Shown piece after piece: positions 1-9,705 of a stretch of 64,000 bases of DNA; the stretch's first letter is position 1; the number at the start of each line of letters is the position of its first letter. The position numbers and the translations under genes were made by a program. The notes below the pieces were generated by a model that saw only the letters and a list, made by a program, of their open reading frames with translations, was not told the DNA's origin and ran no database searches. The stretch comes from Emticicia aquatilis (GTDB lineage: Bacteria; Bacteroidota; Bacteroidia; Cytophagales; Spirosomataceae), in NCBI RefSeq assembly GCF_014644295.1, contig NZ_BMKK01000006.1:62001-126000 (forward strand). Reading direction: 5' to 3'.

Positions 1-3000
1 AACGTCTTCAGTTTGGATTTCGACATCTTCTAAAGCAATTAAGAATTGAGAATTAGGAATTAAGAATTGTTTTTCTTTTTCTAAGACCTTCAAGTCTTCC
101 GCACTTAACTGATTGATTCCTTCGGCAATTAACTTCATATCCTTACCATATTTCGGGCCGAGAGCTTTGAAGTTTGGTTTTACTTTCTTTTTCAAGATTC
201 CCGAATCATCATCAATGTACTCGATGGCTTTGATATTTACCTCCGACTTGATGATATCTTCTACATGGCGAATTTGTTCTCGTGTGCTTTCTGATAAAAC
301 TGGAATCAAGATACGTTGCAATGGCTGACGTACTTTGATTTTGTGCGTTTTACGCAATGAGTGAATCAACGAAGAAACCGTTTGCGATAACTCCATCGAA
401 GTTTCGAGATTCGCATCTACCCAGCTTGCATCATAAGTTGGCCAATCAGTAAAGTGTACTGACTCATGTCGAAGTGGCGAATTACTTGCTTTGGCTTCTT
501 CACGAATAGAATCTGTCAGGCTTTTGTATAACCAATCTCCATAGAATGGTGCAATCGGCGACATCAACTGAGCAACTGTTACCAAACATTGTTGGAGTGT
601 TTCGTAGGCTGCTTTTTTGTTTTCAGTCATTTCTCCCTGCCAGAAACGACGACGGCACAAACGCACATACCAGTTAGAAAGTTGGTCGCAAACAAAATCT
701 TGCACCAAACGCCCTGCTTTAGTTGGATTATAATCATCGAACTGTTCACCTACTTCTTTGATGAGCGTATATAATTTCGATAAAATCCAACGGTCCATTT
801 CTGGAAGATTGGCATAAGGCACTCTATCGGTTTCCGACATCTTATAATTATCAAGATTTGCATAAAGTGCAAAGAAATTATACGTGTTGGTAAGCGTTCC
901 GAAAAATTTATTACGCACCTCGGTGATTCCATCCAAATTAAAGCGAAGATTGTCCCAAGGCTCGGCGTTTGTAATCATGTACCAACGAGTTGGGTCAGCA
1001 CCGTATTTACCCAAAGTATCGAATGGGTCGATGGCATTTCCGAGACGTTTCGACATTTTATTGCCGTTTTTATCCAAAACAAGGCCCGTTGAAACCACGT
1101 TTTTGAAGGCAATCGAATCATACAACATTCCAGAAATAGCGTGAAGTGTAAAGAACCAACCACGAGTTTGGTCAACACCTTCGGAGATAAAATCGGCTGG
1201 ATAATTTGCGTCGAAAATCTCTTTATTTTCAAACGGATAATGCCATTGTGCAAAAGGCATCGCCCCCGAATCGAACCAAACGTCAATTAGGTCAGTTTCA
1301 CGCTGCATGAGTTTTCCACTTGCCGAAACCAAGAAAACCTCATCAACATAAGGGCGGTGCAGGTCAAATGTTGAATGAGTGAATGAGTGAATGAAAGATT
1401 CATTCTTTTTGCGTTGCTCCTCATTCAATACATCATCTTTCAAGGCATGTTTAATACCATTAACCAATTCTTCAACCGAGCCGATACACACTTCTTCACC
1501 ATCTTCCGAACGCCAAATTGGTAGTGGAGTTCCCCAATAACGGCTACGACTTAAATTCCAATCAACTAAGTTTTCGAGCCAGTTGCCAAAACGACCAGTT
1601 CCTGTACTTTCAGGTTTCCAGTTGATAGTTTTGTTCAGTTCTACCAACTTATCTTTCATAGCCGTTGTGCGAATAAACCAACTATCAAGTGGGTAATAAA
1701 GCACAGGCTTATCGGTTCTCCAACAATGCGGATATGTGTGTTCGTAACGCTGTACGTTGAAAGCTTTATTTTCGGTTTTTAGTTTAATCGCAATTCGCTC
1801 ATCAACCGAAAGATATTTGTCACGGCCTTGTTTGATTCTTTCTGCCTCTTTTTCGTCGTCGGTCAAATAGGCTTCTTTTACGTACTCTAAAGCAAAATCA
1901 GTGATTTCTTTCACGAAACGTCCTCTACGGTCAACCACAGGCACATCTTTTCCTGTTTCGTCTTTCACCATGATTGACGGAATGCCGTGTTGTTGAGCAA
2001 CTCTAAAGTCATCTGCACCAAAAGTTGGTGAAGTATGTACAACACCAGTACCATCTTCAGTTGTCACGAAATCTCCGATAATTACTCTGAATGCAGGAGC
2101 TTCGGGTTGCACATAAGGAAGTAGTTGTTCGTACTCAATTCCTTCCAAATCTGAGCCTTTACACTCAGCAATGATTGTCCAAGGAATGATTTTTTTATCA
2201 GAAGACTCAAAACCTTCAAAATCTCCATCTTTACCTTTTTCGGAGAAATACTTCCCGATTAGGTCTTTTGCTAAGACCACATTTACAGGTAAATATGTGT
2301 ATGGATTGAAAGTTTTCACCAAAACATAGTTGATGTTTTTTCCAACCGTCAAAGCCGAGTTTGCAGGAAGTGTCCACGGTGTTGTCGTCCAAGCAAGTAT
2401 GAAGACTTCTCCTTCACTTGCTTTAAACAAAAACTCAGATTTATGATTTTCGATAACCTTAAATTGGGCAGTTAAAGATGTATCTTTTACGTCTTTGTAC
2501 GTGCCTGGCATATTTAGTTCGTGCGAACTTAATCCTGTGCCTGCCGCTGGTGAATATGGTTGAATTGTATAGCCTTTATAAAGCAATCCTTTATTGTAGA
2601 ATTCTTTCAATAAATGCCAAATACTTTCGATGTATTCGTTTTTATAAGTAATATACGGATTTTCGAGGTCAACCCAATAACCCATTTTTTCGGTCAAATC
2701 GTCCCATTGGTCGGTAAAACGCATGACCGTTTCACGACATTTTTGGTTATACTCTTCAACTGTTATTTTCTTACCAATATCTTCTTTTGTAATGCCAAGT
2801 TCTTTTTCTACTTGAAGCTCAACGGGTAGGCCATGTGTATCCCAACCACCTTTGCGTTTTACCTGAAAACCACGGAGAGTTTTGTAGCGACAAAAAATAT
2901 CTTTAATCGAACGAGCCATTACGTGGTGAATTCCAGGCGTACCATTTGCTGATGGCGGCCCCTCGAAAAATGTAAAAGTCGGTGAACCTTCACGTACCTC

Positions 3001-3096
3001 AATAGATTGCTCAAAGATTTTGTTTTCTTTCCAGAAAGCTAAAACTTCATCGGCAATAGCGGCATAATTGACTGATTTATATTCTTTGTATTGCAT
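1..3096 (-). CDS. ileS: Isoleucyl-tRNA synthetase, 3' end beyond window
   Basis: Cytoplasmic class I aminoacyl-tRNA synthetase that charges tRNA-Ile. The reading frame is open from an ATG at 3096 to the left edge (1032 codons visible). The HIGH-type ATP motif appears as GTPGIHHVMA (about 2915-2945), and the KMSKS loop as KMSKRLGN (about 1035-1060). The editing domain and the WFDSGAMPFAQW segment lie between them, and the anticodon-binding region follows. Two oddities lie in frame: a stretch reading FIHSFTHSTFD (1366-1398), encoded by a simple ATTCA/CTC repeat, and QFLIPNSQFLI near the left edge (37-69), encoded by an AATTC-type repeat. Both look like dispersed-repeat DNA taken into the gene. 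The product assignment is certain. The C-terminus is not visible. Confidence 0.96.
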   Translation of the reverse strand, partial: MQYKEYKSVNYAAIADEVLAFWKENKIFEQSIEVREGSPTFTFFEGPPSANGTPGIHHVMARSIKDIFCRYKTLRGFQVKRKGGWDTHGLPVELQVEKELGITKEDIGKKITVEEYNQKCRETVMRFTDQWDDLTEKMGYWVDLENPYITYKNEYIESIWHLLKEFYNKGLLYKGYTIQPYSPAAGTGLSSHELNMPGTYKDVKDTSLTAQFKVIENHKSEFLFKASEGEVFILAWTTTPWTLPANSALTVGKNINYVLVKTFNPYTYLPVNVVLAKDLIGKYFSEKGKDGDFEGFESSDKKIIPWTIIAECKGSDLEGIEYEQLLPYVQPEAPAFRVIIGDFVTTEDGTGVVHTSPTFGADDFRVAQQHGIPSIMVKDETGKDVPVVDRRGRFVKEITDFALEYVKEAYLTDDEKEAERIKQGRDKYLSVDERIAIKLKTENKAFNVQRYEHTYPHCWRTDKPVLYYPLDSWFIRTTAMKDKLVELNKTINWKPESTGTGRFGNWLENLVDWNLSRSRYWGTPLPIWRSEDGEEVCIGSVEELVNGIKHALKDDVLNEEQRKKNESFIHSFTHSTFDLHRPYVDEVFLVSASGKLMQRETDLIDVWFDSGAMPFAQWHYPFENKEIFDANYPADFISEGVDQTRGWFFTLHAISGMLYDSIAFKNVVSTGLVLDKNGNKMSKRLGNAIDPFDTLGKYGADPTRWYMITNAEPWDNLRFNLDGITEVRNKFFGTLTNTYNFFALYANLDNYKMSETDRVPYANLPEMDRWILSKLYTLIKEVGEQFDDYNPTKAGRLVQDFVCDQLSNWYVRLCRRRFWQGEMTENKKAAYETLQQCLVTVAQLMSPIAPFYGDWLYKSLTDSIREEAKASNSPLRHESVHFTDWPTYDASWVDANLETSMELSQTVSSLIHSLRKTHKIKVRQPLQRILIPVLSESTREQIRHVEDIIKSEVNIKAIEYIDDDSGILKKKVKPNFKALGPKYGKDMKLIAEGINQLSAEDLKVLEKEKQFLIPNSQFLIALEDVEIQTEDV

Positions 3097-3112
3097 AGTG
3101 AGTGAAAAATTA

Positions 3113-3237
3113 GACAGGATTAAGCGATTTTTAGATTAGTAAGATTAAAACAACTACGATTAATTTACGTCGTTAGAATTTAAAATTCTCTCAAAAAATC
3201 GTGTCCATCTTGTAATCCTTATAATCCTGTCAAGATT
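3113..3237. repeat. Inverted pair of dispersed repeat (GATTAAGCG family)
   Basis: The left arm (3113-3146) begins GACAGGATTAAGCGATTTTT. The right arm (3207-3237), read on the other strand, begins GACAGGATTATAAGGATTAC. A third, clearly related copy lies at 60343-60376 behind an unrelated gene. The arms enclose about 60 AT-rich bases. This is a dispersed intergenic element rather than a gene. Confidence 0.6.
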
Positions 3238-3244
3238 AAGGGTG

Positions 3245-3252
3245 CAAAGATA
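3245..3252 (-). promoter_or_regulatory. Possible -7 promoter element for ileS
   Basis: On the minus strand this reads TATCTTTG, a perfect match to the Bacteroidota -7 consensus TAnnTTTG. No clear TTTG -33 element lies 19-23 bases upstream, so the assignment is tentative. It would give a leader of about 140 bases containing the repeat described at 3113-3237. Confidence 0.35.
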
Positions 3253-3347
3253 AGGATTTTTTACCCTCCGAAGAACATAATTATATTGCTTATTAAACCT
3301 TTATCTACTTTTTTATATCCAAAGGTTATTGAAAAAACAGAAAGGTC

Positions 3348-4778
3348 ATGCTACAAAAACATATTCAACATTTATATTGGCGTGCAGGCTTCGGAGAGCC
3401 TTATGCGGTTGTTCAAGCAGCACAGAGGCAGTCTGCACGACAAGTTTTCAAACAAATGTTAAGTGATTCAGAAGATTTTCGACCGATTGATATAGTTGAT
3501 TTACGTGAAGTTGTTGCTGAGTTTCGGCAACTGCGTGAAATGCGTGATATAAAAAAAGAAGGTAATAGAGAAGAAGTACGTGATAAACTGAAAGATTTAC
3601 AGAAGGATAGAAAAGAAGAACAAGGTACACTCAATACAAATTGGATTGACTTAATGGTGACTTCGAGAGGAGTTTTACGAGAAAAAATAGCTTTGTTTTG
3701 GCATGGACATTTAGTTTCGAGAAGTCTGAATCCTGCTTTTTCGCAAAGTTATCTGAATACACTCCGTGAACACGCTCTCGGAAAATTTGGCGATTTACTC
3801 ATGGCGGTTTCAAAAGAACCTTCGATGCTGCAATTTCTGAATAACAAACAAAATAAGAAACGTAGTCCGAACGAAAATTTTGCTCGTGAATTAATAGAGC
3901 TTTTCACGCTCGGACGAGGAAACTACACCGAAAAAGACATCAAGGATGTCGCCAGAGCATTTACGGGCTGGGATTTTGATTTGCAAGGAAAGTTTATTTT
4001 CAGAGAATTTCAACACGATAACGGAGAGAAAACCATTTTTGGAAAAACGGGCAATTTCAAAGGTGAAGATGTAATTGAGATGATTTTGGAGCGAAAAGAA
4101 ACAGCCCAGTTTCTGACCGCCAAAATTTATAAATATTTCGTCAACGAAAATATAAGTGGAAAAGAGAAGCGAATCGCGGAATTAAGCAAGCGTTTTTACA
4201 AAACCAATTATGATATTGCCGATTTGCTCGAAAATATCTTCACGGCCGACTGGTTTTACGACCAAGAAAATATTGGCTCGCACATAAAATCGCCAGTAGA
4301 ATTGTTGGTGGGAATCAAACGAACCCTCGGAGCGACGTTTGAAGACCAACAACCCGATTTATTTATTCAGAAAGTTTTGGGGCAAGTATTACTTTATCCG
4401 CCCAATGTTGCTGGCTGGGCAGGAGGCAAAAACTGGATTGATAGTTCGAGTCTGCTTTTTAGGATGCAACTACCAGCAATGTTGTTTTTAGGTAAAGAAG
4501 GCAGTATTTCTGCCAAGAAAGATGGCGATATAAATACCGAGTATCAAACAAAAAAGCGAAATTTCAAGGCGAGTGTCGATTGGAGTAATTTCAGTAGAGC
4601 TTTTACTGAGAACGAAAAAAAATTTGTTGACGAAATAAGTCAATATTTATTTCAAGTAACTGCTAATGAGTCATTCATTCAAAACATTGTGAATAAATTT
4701 CAGCAATCTTCAAACGAAGAAAACATCAAACAAACAGCTATTGCACTAATGATGCTACCCGAGTATCAAGTTTGTTGA
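3348..4778 (+). CDS. DUF1800 family protein
   Basis: A 476-residue protein matching the DUF1800 family by its start (HLYWRAGFG), the LTLW-like segment REKIALFWHGHLVS, the conserved SPNENFARELIELFTLG block and the late LLYPPNVAGWAGGKNWID block. The biochemical role of the family is unknown. It is almost always paired with a DUF1501 gene, as here: the partner starts 34 bases downstream, so the two are probably co-transcribed. No convincing signal peptide is visible at the N-terminus. Length is within the usual range for shorter members. Assignment to the family is firm, but function is not. Confidence 0.9.
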   Translation: MLQKHIQHLYWRAGFGEPYAVVQAAQRQSARQVFKQMLSDSEDFRPIDIVDLREVVAEFRQLREMRDIKKEGNREEVRDKLKDLQKDRKEEQGTLNTNWIDLMVTSRGVLREKIALFWHGHLVSRSLNPAFSQSYLNTLREHALGKFGDLLMAVSKEPSMLQFLNNKQNKKRSPNENFARELIELFTLGRGNYTEKDIKDVARAFTGWDFDLQGKFIFREFQHDNGEKTIFGKTGNFKGEDVIEMILERKETAQFLTAKIYKYFVNENISGKEKRIAELSKRFYKTNYDIADLLENIFTADWFYDQENIGSHIKSPVELLVGIKRTLGATFEDQQPDLFIQKVLGQVLLYPPNVAGWAGGKNWIDSSSLLFRMQLPAMLFLGKEGSISAKKDGDINTEYQTKKRNFKASVDWSNFSRAFTENEKKFVDEISQYLFQVTANESFIQNIVNKFQQSSNEENIKQTAIALMMLPEYQVC

Positions 4779-4812
4779 TTTACTTTTCTCCCAAAAACTT
4801 AACTTTAAAACC

Positions 4813-6015
4813 ATGACTTCAAGAAGAGCATTTATAAAAAAATCGGCTTTTGCTACCGTTGGTGGCATGATGATACCTAATTTTTTGAAAGCATTTGAAA
4901 TGCAACATTTAGGTCAAAGCCAAACAACTGATAAGATTTTGGTAGTCATTCAGCTTTCGGGAGGAAATGATGGTTTGAATACCATTGTGCCTTACCGAAA
5001 TGACATTTACTACAAATCTCGCCCAAGTATTGCAATTCAAAGTGAGAAAGTGCTAAAACTCAATGATGAAGTAGGCTTAAACTCTGCTATGGAATCGCTC
5101 AGAGCTTTGTATGATAACGGACAAATGAGTATTATCAATAATGTGGGTTATCCAAACCCTGACCGTTCGCATTTTCGCTCAATGGATATTTGGCAAACCG
5201 CCAGCGAATCGACCGAATACTTAAACACAGGGTGGATTGGTCGCTATTTAGATGCCAATTGTGCAGGAAATTGTGTTCCGTACCAAGCATTAGAAATTGA
5301 TGATACACTGAGTCTTTCGATGAAAGGAGAAAAAGTAAAAGCACTCTCAGTACAAGACCCCGAAAAGCTGTATAAACAAGTAAGTGGTAATTTTATTAAT
5401 AAAGTTGCCCAAAACTCAGCAGCCCAAGGACATGATAATGTTGCGTATTTGTACAAAACATTGGCAGAAACAGCTTCTTCGGCTGAGTTTTTACACACAA
5501 AATCAAAGATATATAGGAGTTCGAGCATATATCCACAAGGAGAGTTGGGGCAACGCTTGAAAACAATTTCGGAACTAATAATTTCGGGAATGTCAACAAA
5601 TATTTATTATGTGAGTATTTCTGGATTTGATACGCATTTCAATCAAGTCAATCAACAAGAGCGACTGTTAAAAAACTATGCCGAGTCGGTAAATGCTTTC
5701 GTGAACGATTTGAAGAAAAATGATAAGTTTAAAGAGGTAGCCATCATGACCTTTTCAGAATTTGGAAGGAGAGTCAAACAAAATGCCAGCGGTGGAACCG
5801 ACCACGGCACAGCTAATAATGTGTTTTTGATGAGCGAAAACCTAAAGCGACCAAAAGTTTTGAATGAAGCTCCCAACCTCACAGATTTAGACGAAGGTGA
5901 CTTGAAGTTCTCTGTGGATTTTAGACAAATCTATGCTTCACTTCTAAAAGATTGGCTAAAAACAGAGAGTAAGGCCATTTTAGGAAAGAATTTTGAAAGT
6001 CTGAAAATATTATGA
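4813..6015 (+). CDS. DUF1501 family protein with Tat-like signal
   Basis: A 400-residue protein of the DUF1501 family, which is distantly related to sulfatase/alkaline-phosphatase-fold proteins. The N-terminus SRRAFIKKSAF followed by a hydrophobic stretch looks like a twin-arginine export signal. Family blocks seen are VIQLSGGNDGLNTIVPY (about residues 45-61), NPDRSHFRSMDIWQTA, the SGFDTHFNQ block and FSEFGRRVKQNASGGTDHGTAN near the C-terminus. The last carries the Asp/His residues expected for metal binding in that fold. It forms a pair with the upstream DUF1800 gene. The substrate is unknown. Confidence 0.9.
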   Translation: MTSRRAFIKKSAFATVGGMMIPNFLKAFEMQHLGQSQTTDKILVVIQLSGGNDGLNTIVPYRNDIYYKSRPSIAIQSEKVLKLNDEVGLNSAMESLRALYDNGQMSIINNVGYPNPDRSHFRSMDIWQTASESTEYLNTGWIGRYLDANCAGNCVPYQALEIDDTLSLSMKGEKVKALSVQDPEKLYKQVSGNFINKVAQNSAAQGHDNVAYLYKTLAETASSAEFLHTKSKIYRSSSIYPQGELGQRLKTISELIISGMSTNIYYVSISGFDTHFNQVNQQERLLKNYAESVNAFVNDLKKNDKFKEVAIMTFSEFGRRVKQNASGGTDHGTANNVFLMSENLKRPKVLNEAPNLTDLDEGDLKFSVDFRQIYASLLKDWLKTESKAILGKNFESLKIL

Positions 6016-6168
6016 CCCTTTTCTATTTTGCAGTCAGGACTCAGAACTCCTAATTCAGAACTTTATTATTAACCATTAAATAAAAAACGAAATAAATTCA
6101 GACTTTATCATCAGAGAATACGTTATTTATATGCAAATTTGTAGTTAATATAGGCTCACTAACCATAT

Positions 6169-8181
6169 ATGAATAACCTTTCCAAAATTATTATTCTGCT
6201 TCTGTTTTCAACTACTGTTTTCGCACAAGGTGTTTGCGATATTACAACAGGGATTGAAAAAGGTGGATTTTCTTTTGATGATCCTTCAACAGTATGTATT
6301 GGACAAGCAGTTAAACTTAAAGACAATTCAGGTGGAACTGGTGTCAGATATATTTTTGGTTATACTGGTCAACCTGCCTCCCAGCTTTCAAGTATTAGTT
6401 CTCAAACCAATCTTGACTATACTTTTCTTGCTGCTGGGCAATATACTGTTCTCCAATATGGTAAGAGGAATGGTAAGGATATGTATTATTGTGATGTGGT
6501 TTATGTGAGGGAGAATAATAAACCAGATATAAGTTATGAAGCATGTGATAATACAAGAATTACATTAACAATAAGGAACTCACCCATTAACAATTTTGAT
6601 TCTTATCGAATAAAATGGAGTGATGGTAGTATTGATAACATACCTATAGGAACAGTTTTACCATATTCTGTAAAAAAAACATTTGCCCCATCCAGCACTC
6701 AAAATATTTTAGTTGAAGGGTTATATACCATACCCAACAATTGCCCTGCACCCCAACCAATTTCCGTTAAAATGGACAGAGGCGATATGTTTCCACGCAT
6801 AGAAAAAGTTGAATTGAGTGAAGATGGAAAACAGGCTACTATCAATCTAATTGGAAACCCAGATGCAGATTACTTTCTATCAAGTCGTTCTATTGACCAA
6901 AATGGAGTTGTACCTAATAATACGATGCCTAAAGTAAAAGTTGGTTCTATAAAAGTTTCGATTCCTGACCCACAAAAAAGCCAATGCTTTTCAGTCGGCA
7001 GAGTAGGACAAGCTGGTTGTTTTGAATTCTCTAACGAAATTTGCACAATCCCTTTTACACTAAAACCAATTAACGACAAATACCAACTAACTTGGCAAAC
7101 AATATCAACAGGAAAAACGCAAAATACAGGTGTTTTTACATTTATCAATCAAGTTAATACCCAAATAATCAGAGATGAAAATGGAGCTAATAAGACAACT
7201 TTTAATAATGTGAGTAGTCCGTATATAGATAACACAGCAGATTGCAATAAAAAATACTGCTACACATTATCATCAAAAATTACTGTTTCTTATGCTGGTT
7301 ATACTGGTGCTAATTATATTGAAACTGCAACAGTAAGTCAAAAACAATGTATTGACCGTAAAGAAATACATCCTCCAGCCATAACTGATGGCTTAGTGAG
7401 TGTAAACGCGGCAAATAATGTTCAATTTACATTCAAGGATAATAGTTCATGGAATTTAGATAGGAAATTGTATCGACTCTATCGATTAGAAGAACCACTT
7501 CAGAAAAAAATTGATAGTACAAATACTATTAGGCCATTTTTAGACACAGGAGTTAACGCTTCTGAAAAATCGTATTGTTACAAAGTTTCATTTGTAGATA
7601 AATGTGGGAGTGAATCTGATTTTTCTCCAGCTTTCTGTACAATATTTTTAAATGAGAATGCCCTAAGAAACTTAGAATGGACAAATACCTCACCATTTGG
7701 AAATACTGCAATTAAAGAGTTTGAGGTTTTAAGTTATAATGAACAAACAAATACGACAACAGTAGAAACAAGCAAGACCGCATCTGAGACTATATTTGTG
7801 CCAGTTCTTGATAAATTTGAAGAAGAAGCCAAGTTCCAAGTAAAAACGATATCAATTGATGGCGAAGAGAGTTTTTCAAATATCTACATTATTCCAATTG
7901 CCGTAAAACTATTTTTACCCGATGCTTTTACCCCGAATAATGATAGTATAAATGAAAACTTGGAGATAAAGGGCTCTATAAAACGTATAACAACTTTTGA
8001 ATTACAAATTTACAATCGTTGGGGGAATCCTGTATTTATTTCTAATGATATAAATTTACAATGGGATGGCACGTTTCAAAATGCCTTGGCACCATCTGAC
8101 ACCTACACATATAAGATTTATGCCAAGGTTAATGATGGCAAAGAAGTAAATAAGACTGGTAAACTTTTGCTGATAAGATAA
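6169..8181 (+). CDS. Type IX secreted protein with gliding-motility (type B) C-terminal domain
   Basis: A 670-residue exported protein. It has an N-terminal Sec signal (about residues 1-19, ending FAQ), a PKD-like region with a Cys-rich start, several fibronectin-like strands with paired cysteines, and a C-terminal sorting domain from about residue 585. That domain contains FLPDAFTPNNDSINE, YNRWGNPVF and WDGTF, the hallmarks of the type B signal. Such domains direct passage through the type IX system and usually remain cell-surface associated. The next gene starts only 9 bases after its stop, so it is probably made together with the two Wzi-like outer-membrane proteins. The ligand is unknown. 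Confidence 0.9.
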   Translation: MNNLSKIIILLLFSTTVFAQGVCDITTGIEKGGFSFDDPSTVCIGQAVKLKDNSGGTGVRYIFGYTGQPASQLSSISSQTNLDYTFLAAGQYTVLQYGKRNGKDMYYCDVVYVRENNKPDISYEACDNTRITLTIRNSPINNFDSYRIKWSDGSIDNIPIGTVLPYSVKKTFAPSSTQNILVEGLYTIPNNCPAPQPISVKMDRGDMFPRIEKVELSEDGKQATINLIGNPDADYFLSSRSIDQNGVVPNNTMPKVKVGSIKVSIPDPQKSQCFSVGRVGQAGCFEFSNEICTIPFTLKPINDKYQLTWQTISTGKTQNTGVFTFINQVNTQIIRDENGANKTTFNNVSSPYIDNTADCNKKYCYTLSSKITVSYAGYTGANYIETATVSQKQCIDRKEIHPPAITDGLVSVNAANNVQFTFKDNSSWNLDRKLYRLYRLEEPLQKKIDSTNTIRPFLDTGVNASEKSYCYKVSFVDKCGSESDFSPAFCTIFLNENALRNLEWTNTSPFGNTAIKEFEVLSYNEQTNTTTVETSKTASETIFVPVLDKFEEEAKFQVKTISIDGEESFSNIYIIPIAVKLFLPDAFTPNNDSINENLEIKGSIKRITTFELQIYNRWGNPVFISNDINLQWDGTFQNALAPSDTYTYKIYAKVNDGKEVNKTGKLLLIR

Positions 8182-8190
8182 ACAAAAAAT

Positions 8191-9657
8191 ATGACTCGAA
8201 ATAGTCTTTTGTTGATAGTATTCCTCACTATTTATGTCAACATCTCATATTCACAGGGCTTCTTTTCAAACATTAAATATCGAGGAGAGGTCAGCACTTA
8301 CCTATCTACATCAAACATAACTCCGTTTTGGCTTCGCTCAAATCAATACGGGATTATACCTACTTCTCCCCCCATCTTATCGCTTAATGGTTCCGCTCAT
8401 AAAGAATATGATTCTACTAAAATAGAACAGAGAACCGGAAAATTTGGCTATGGCTATGGCTTGAATGGAGTTATAAATATTGGCAATGAGAGTCAAATTT
8501 TGATTCCAGAAGCCTATGTTAAAGTTCGCTATGGTACATTTGAGATTTATGTTGGACGGAGAAAAGAGATTATAGGGCTGGTTGATACAATGCTAACTTC
8601 TGGTTCATATATTTGGTCGGGCAACGCTCTACCAATTCCTAAAATTCAGATTTCCATACCCAATTATACTTCTATTCTCGGGCATGGCTTATTGTCAATA
8701 AAAGGTAGTTTTGCACACGGTTGGTTTGGCAACCAAACATATGTAAAAAATTATTACTTACACCAAAAATCGTTATATGGACGTATAGGAAAGCCCAACT
8801 GGAAAATAAATTTTTATAGTGGGTTTAATAGCCAAGTACAATGGGGGGGCTATGCTCCACTATTAGTAAACGATAATTATAGTTCACAAAATGGACATCT
8901 ACCCTCCGACTTTAATGCCTTGATGGGCGTTGCTTTTCCATTACCCTTTGTCAGAAATGCATTCCCTCCTAAAATCAAGTTAGGTTATGATAGTGAGAAC
9001 TATGGTGGGAATCAGTTAGGTAGTGTCGATTTCGCAGGCGAATTAAAATTACCTCAAATCAATATTTTATTTTATCGTCAATTACCTTATGACTTAGGTA
9101 GTCTTTTCTCAAGTTTAGTAAATGCCGATGATGGCCTATATGGAATAGCTCTAAAATTTAAAAAGCCTATTTTTACAGTTAATAAAATTACAGTCGAGGG
9201 CTTCCACAGCTATAATCAAGGGACTTATCGTTCGGGTATTGCTCGATTATTAAATATTCAAGATAAGCATTTTGGAGAACCTCACGGCTACTTTCAACAT
9301 GGTCAATATCAAGATGGCTGGCGTTATAATGAAAACATAATTGGTTCGCCTCTAATGTTAGATAGACACAATGAAACTATTTATAATGCTACTATTCCTG
9401 CGAGCAGTTTTAATCAAGTTAAAAGTATCTATTTAGCATTGGAGGGAAACAGGAAAAGGTATAATTATGGTATAAAAACAAATTATTCGTTATACCGTCA
9501 AAACATTATTAGAAATATTAATCAATTCTCATTTCTTGCATATACTGATTTTTTTGTGAGACAGGAATATCAAATTAAAGTTTCAGTTGCTGGTGATTAC
9601 GGGACAAAGTTAAAAAATAGTAGTGGCGTATCGGTTTCTGTGCTAAAAAAATGGTAA
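8191..9657 (+). CDS. Capsule assembly Wzi family outer-membrane protein (copy 1)
   Basis: A 488-residue predicted outer-membrane beta-barrel with a Sec signal (about residues 1-21). The family is recognised from blocks such as TPFWLRSNQYGIIP, PEAYVKVRYG, VGRRKEIIGL, SGNALPIPKIQISIPNY and SLYGRIGKPNWK. Wzi proteins are outer-membrane lectins that help hold capsular polysaccharide on the cell. The end KKW has an aromatic last residue, as usual for barrels. The next gene is a paralogue with the same blocks in the same order, so the pair arose by tandem duplication. Confidence 0.87.
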   Translation: MTRNSLLLIVFLTIYVNISYSQGFFSNIKYRGEVSTYLSTSNITPFWLRSNQYGIIPTSPPILSLNGSAHKEYDSTKIEQRTGKFGYGYGLNGVINIGNESQILIPEAYVKVRYGTFEIYVGRRKEIIGLVDTMLTSGSYIWSGNALPIPKIQISIPNYTSILGHGLLSIKGSFAHGWFGNQTYVKNYYLHQKSLYGRIGKPNWKINFYSGFNSQVQWGGYAPLLVNDNYSSQNGHLPSDFNALMGVAFPLPFVRNAFPPKIKLGYDSENYGGNQLGSVDFAGELKLPQINILFYRQLPYDLGSLFSSLVNADDGLYGIALKFKKPIFTVNKITVEGFHSYNQGTYRSGIARLLNIQDKHFGEPHGYFQHGQYQDGWRYNENIIGSPLMLDRHNETIYNATIPASSFNQVKSIYLALEGNRKRYNYGIKTNYSLYRQNIIRNINQFSFLAYTDFFVRQEYQIKVSVAGDYGTKLKNSSGVSVSVLKKW

Positions 9658-9673
9658 TGGCGTAAATATGTTT

Positions 9674-9681
9674 TATCTTTG
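9674..9681 (+). promoter_or_regulatory. Possible -7 element before the second Wzi gene
   Basis: TATCTTTG matches TAnnTTTG and lies 24 bases before the ATG of the second Wzi-like gene. No clear TTTG is seen at the proper distance upstream, so this could be chance in AT-rich DNA. Confidence 0.3.
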
Positions 9682-9705
9682 GAAACTTGATAACTCTCTA
9701 ATTCT

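Noticed and set aside
975-1286. Open reading frames overlapping ileS in other frames
   Set aside because: They contradict a continuous frame with clear synthetase motifs. They have no motifs of their own.
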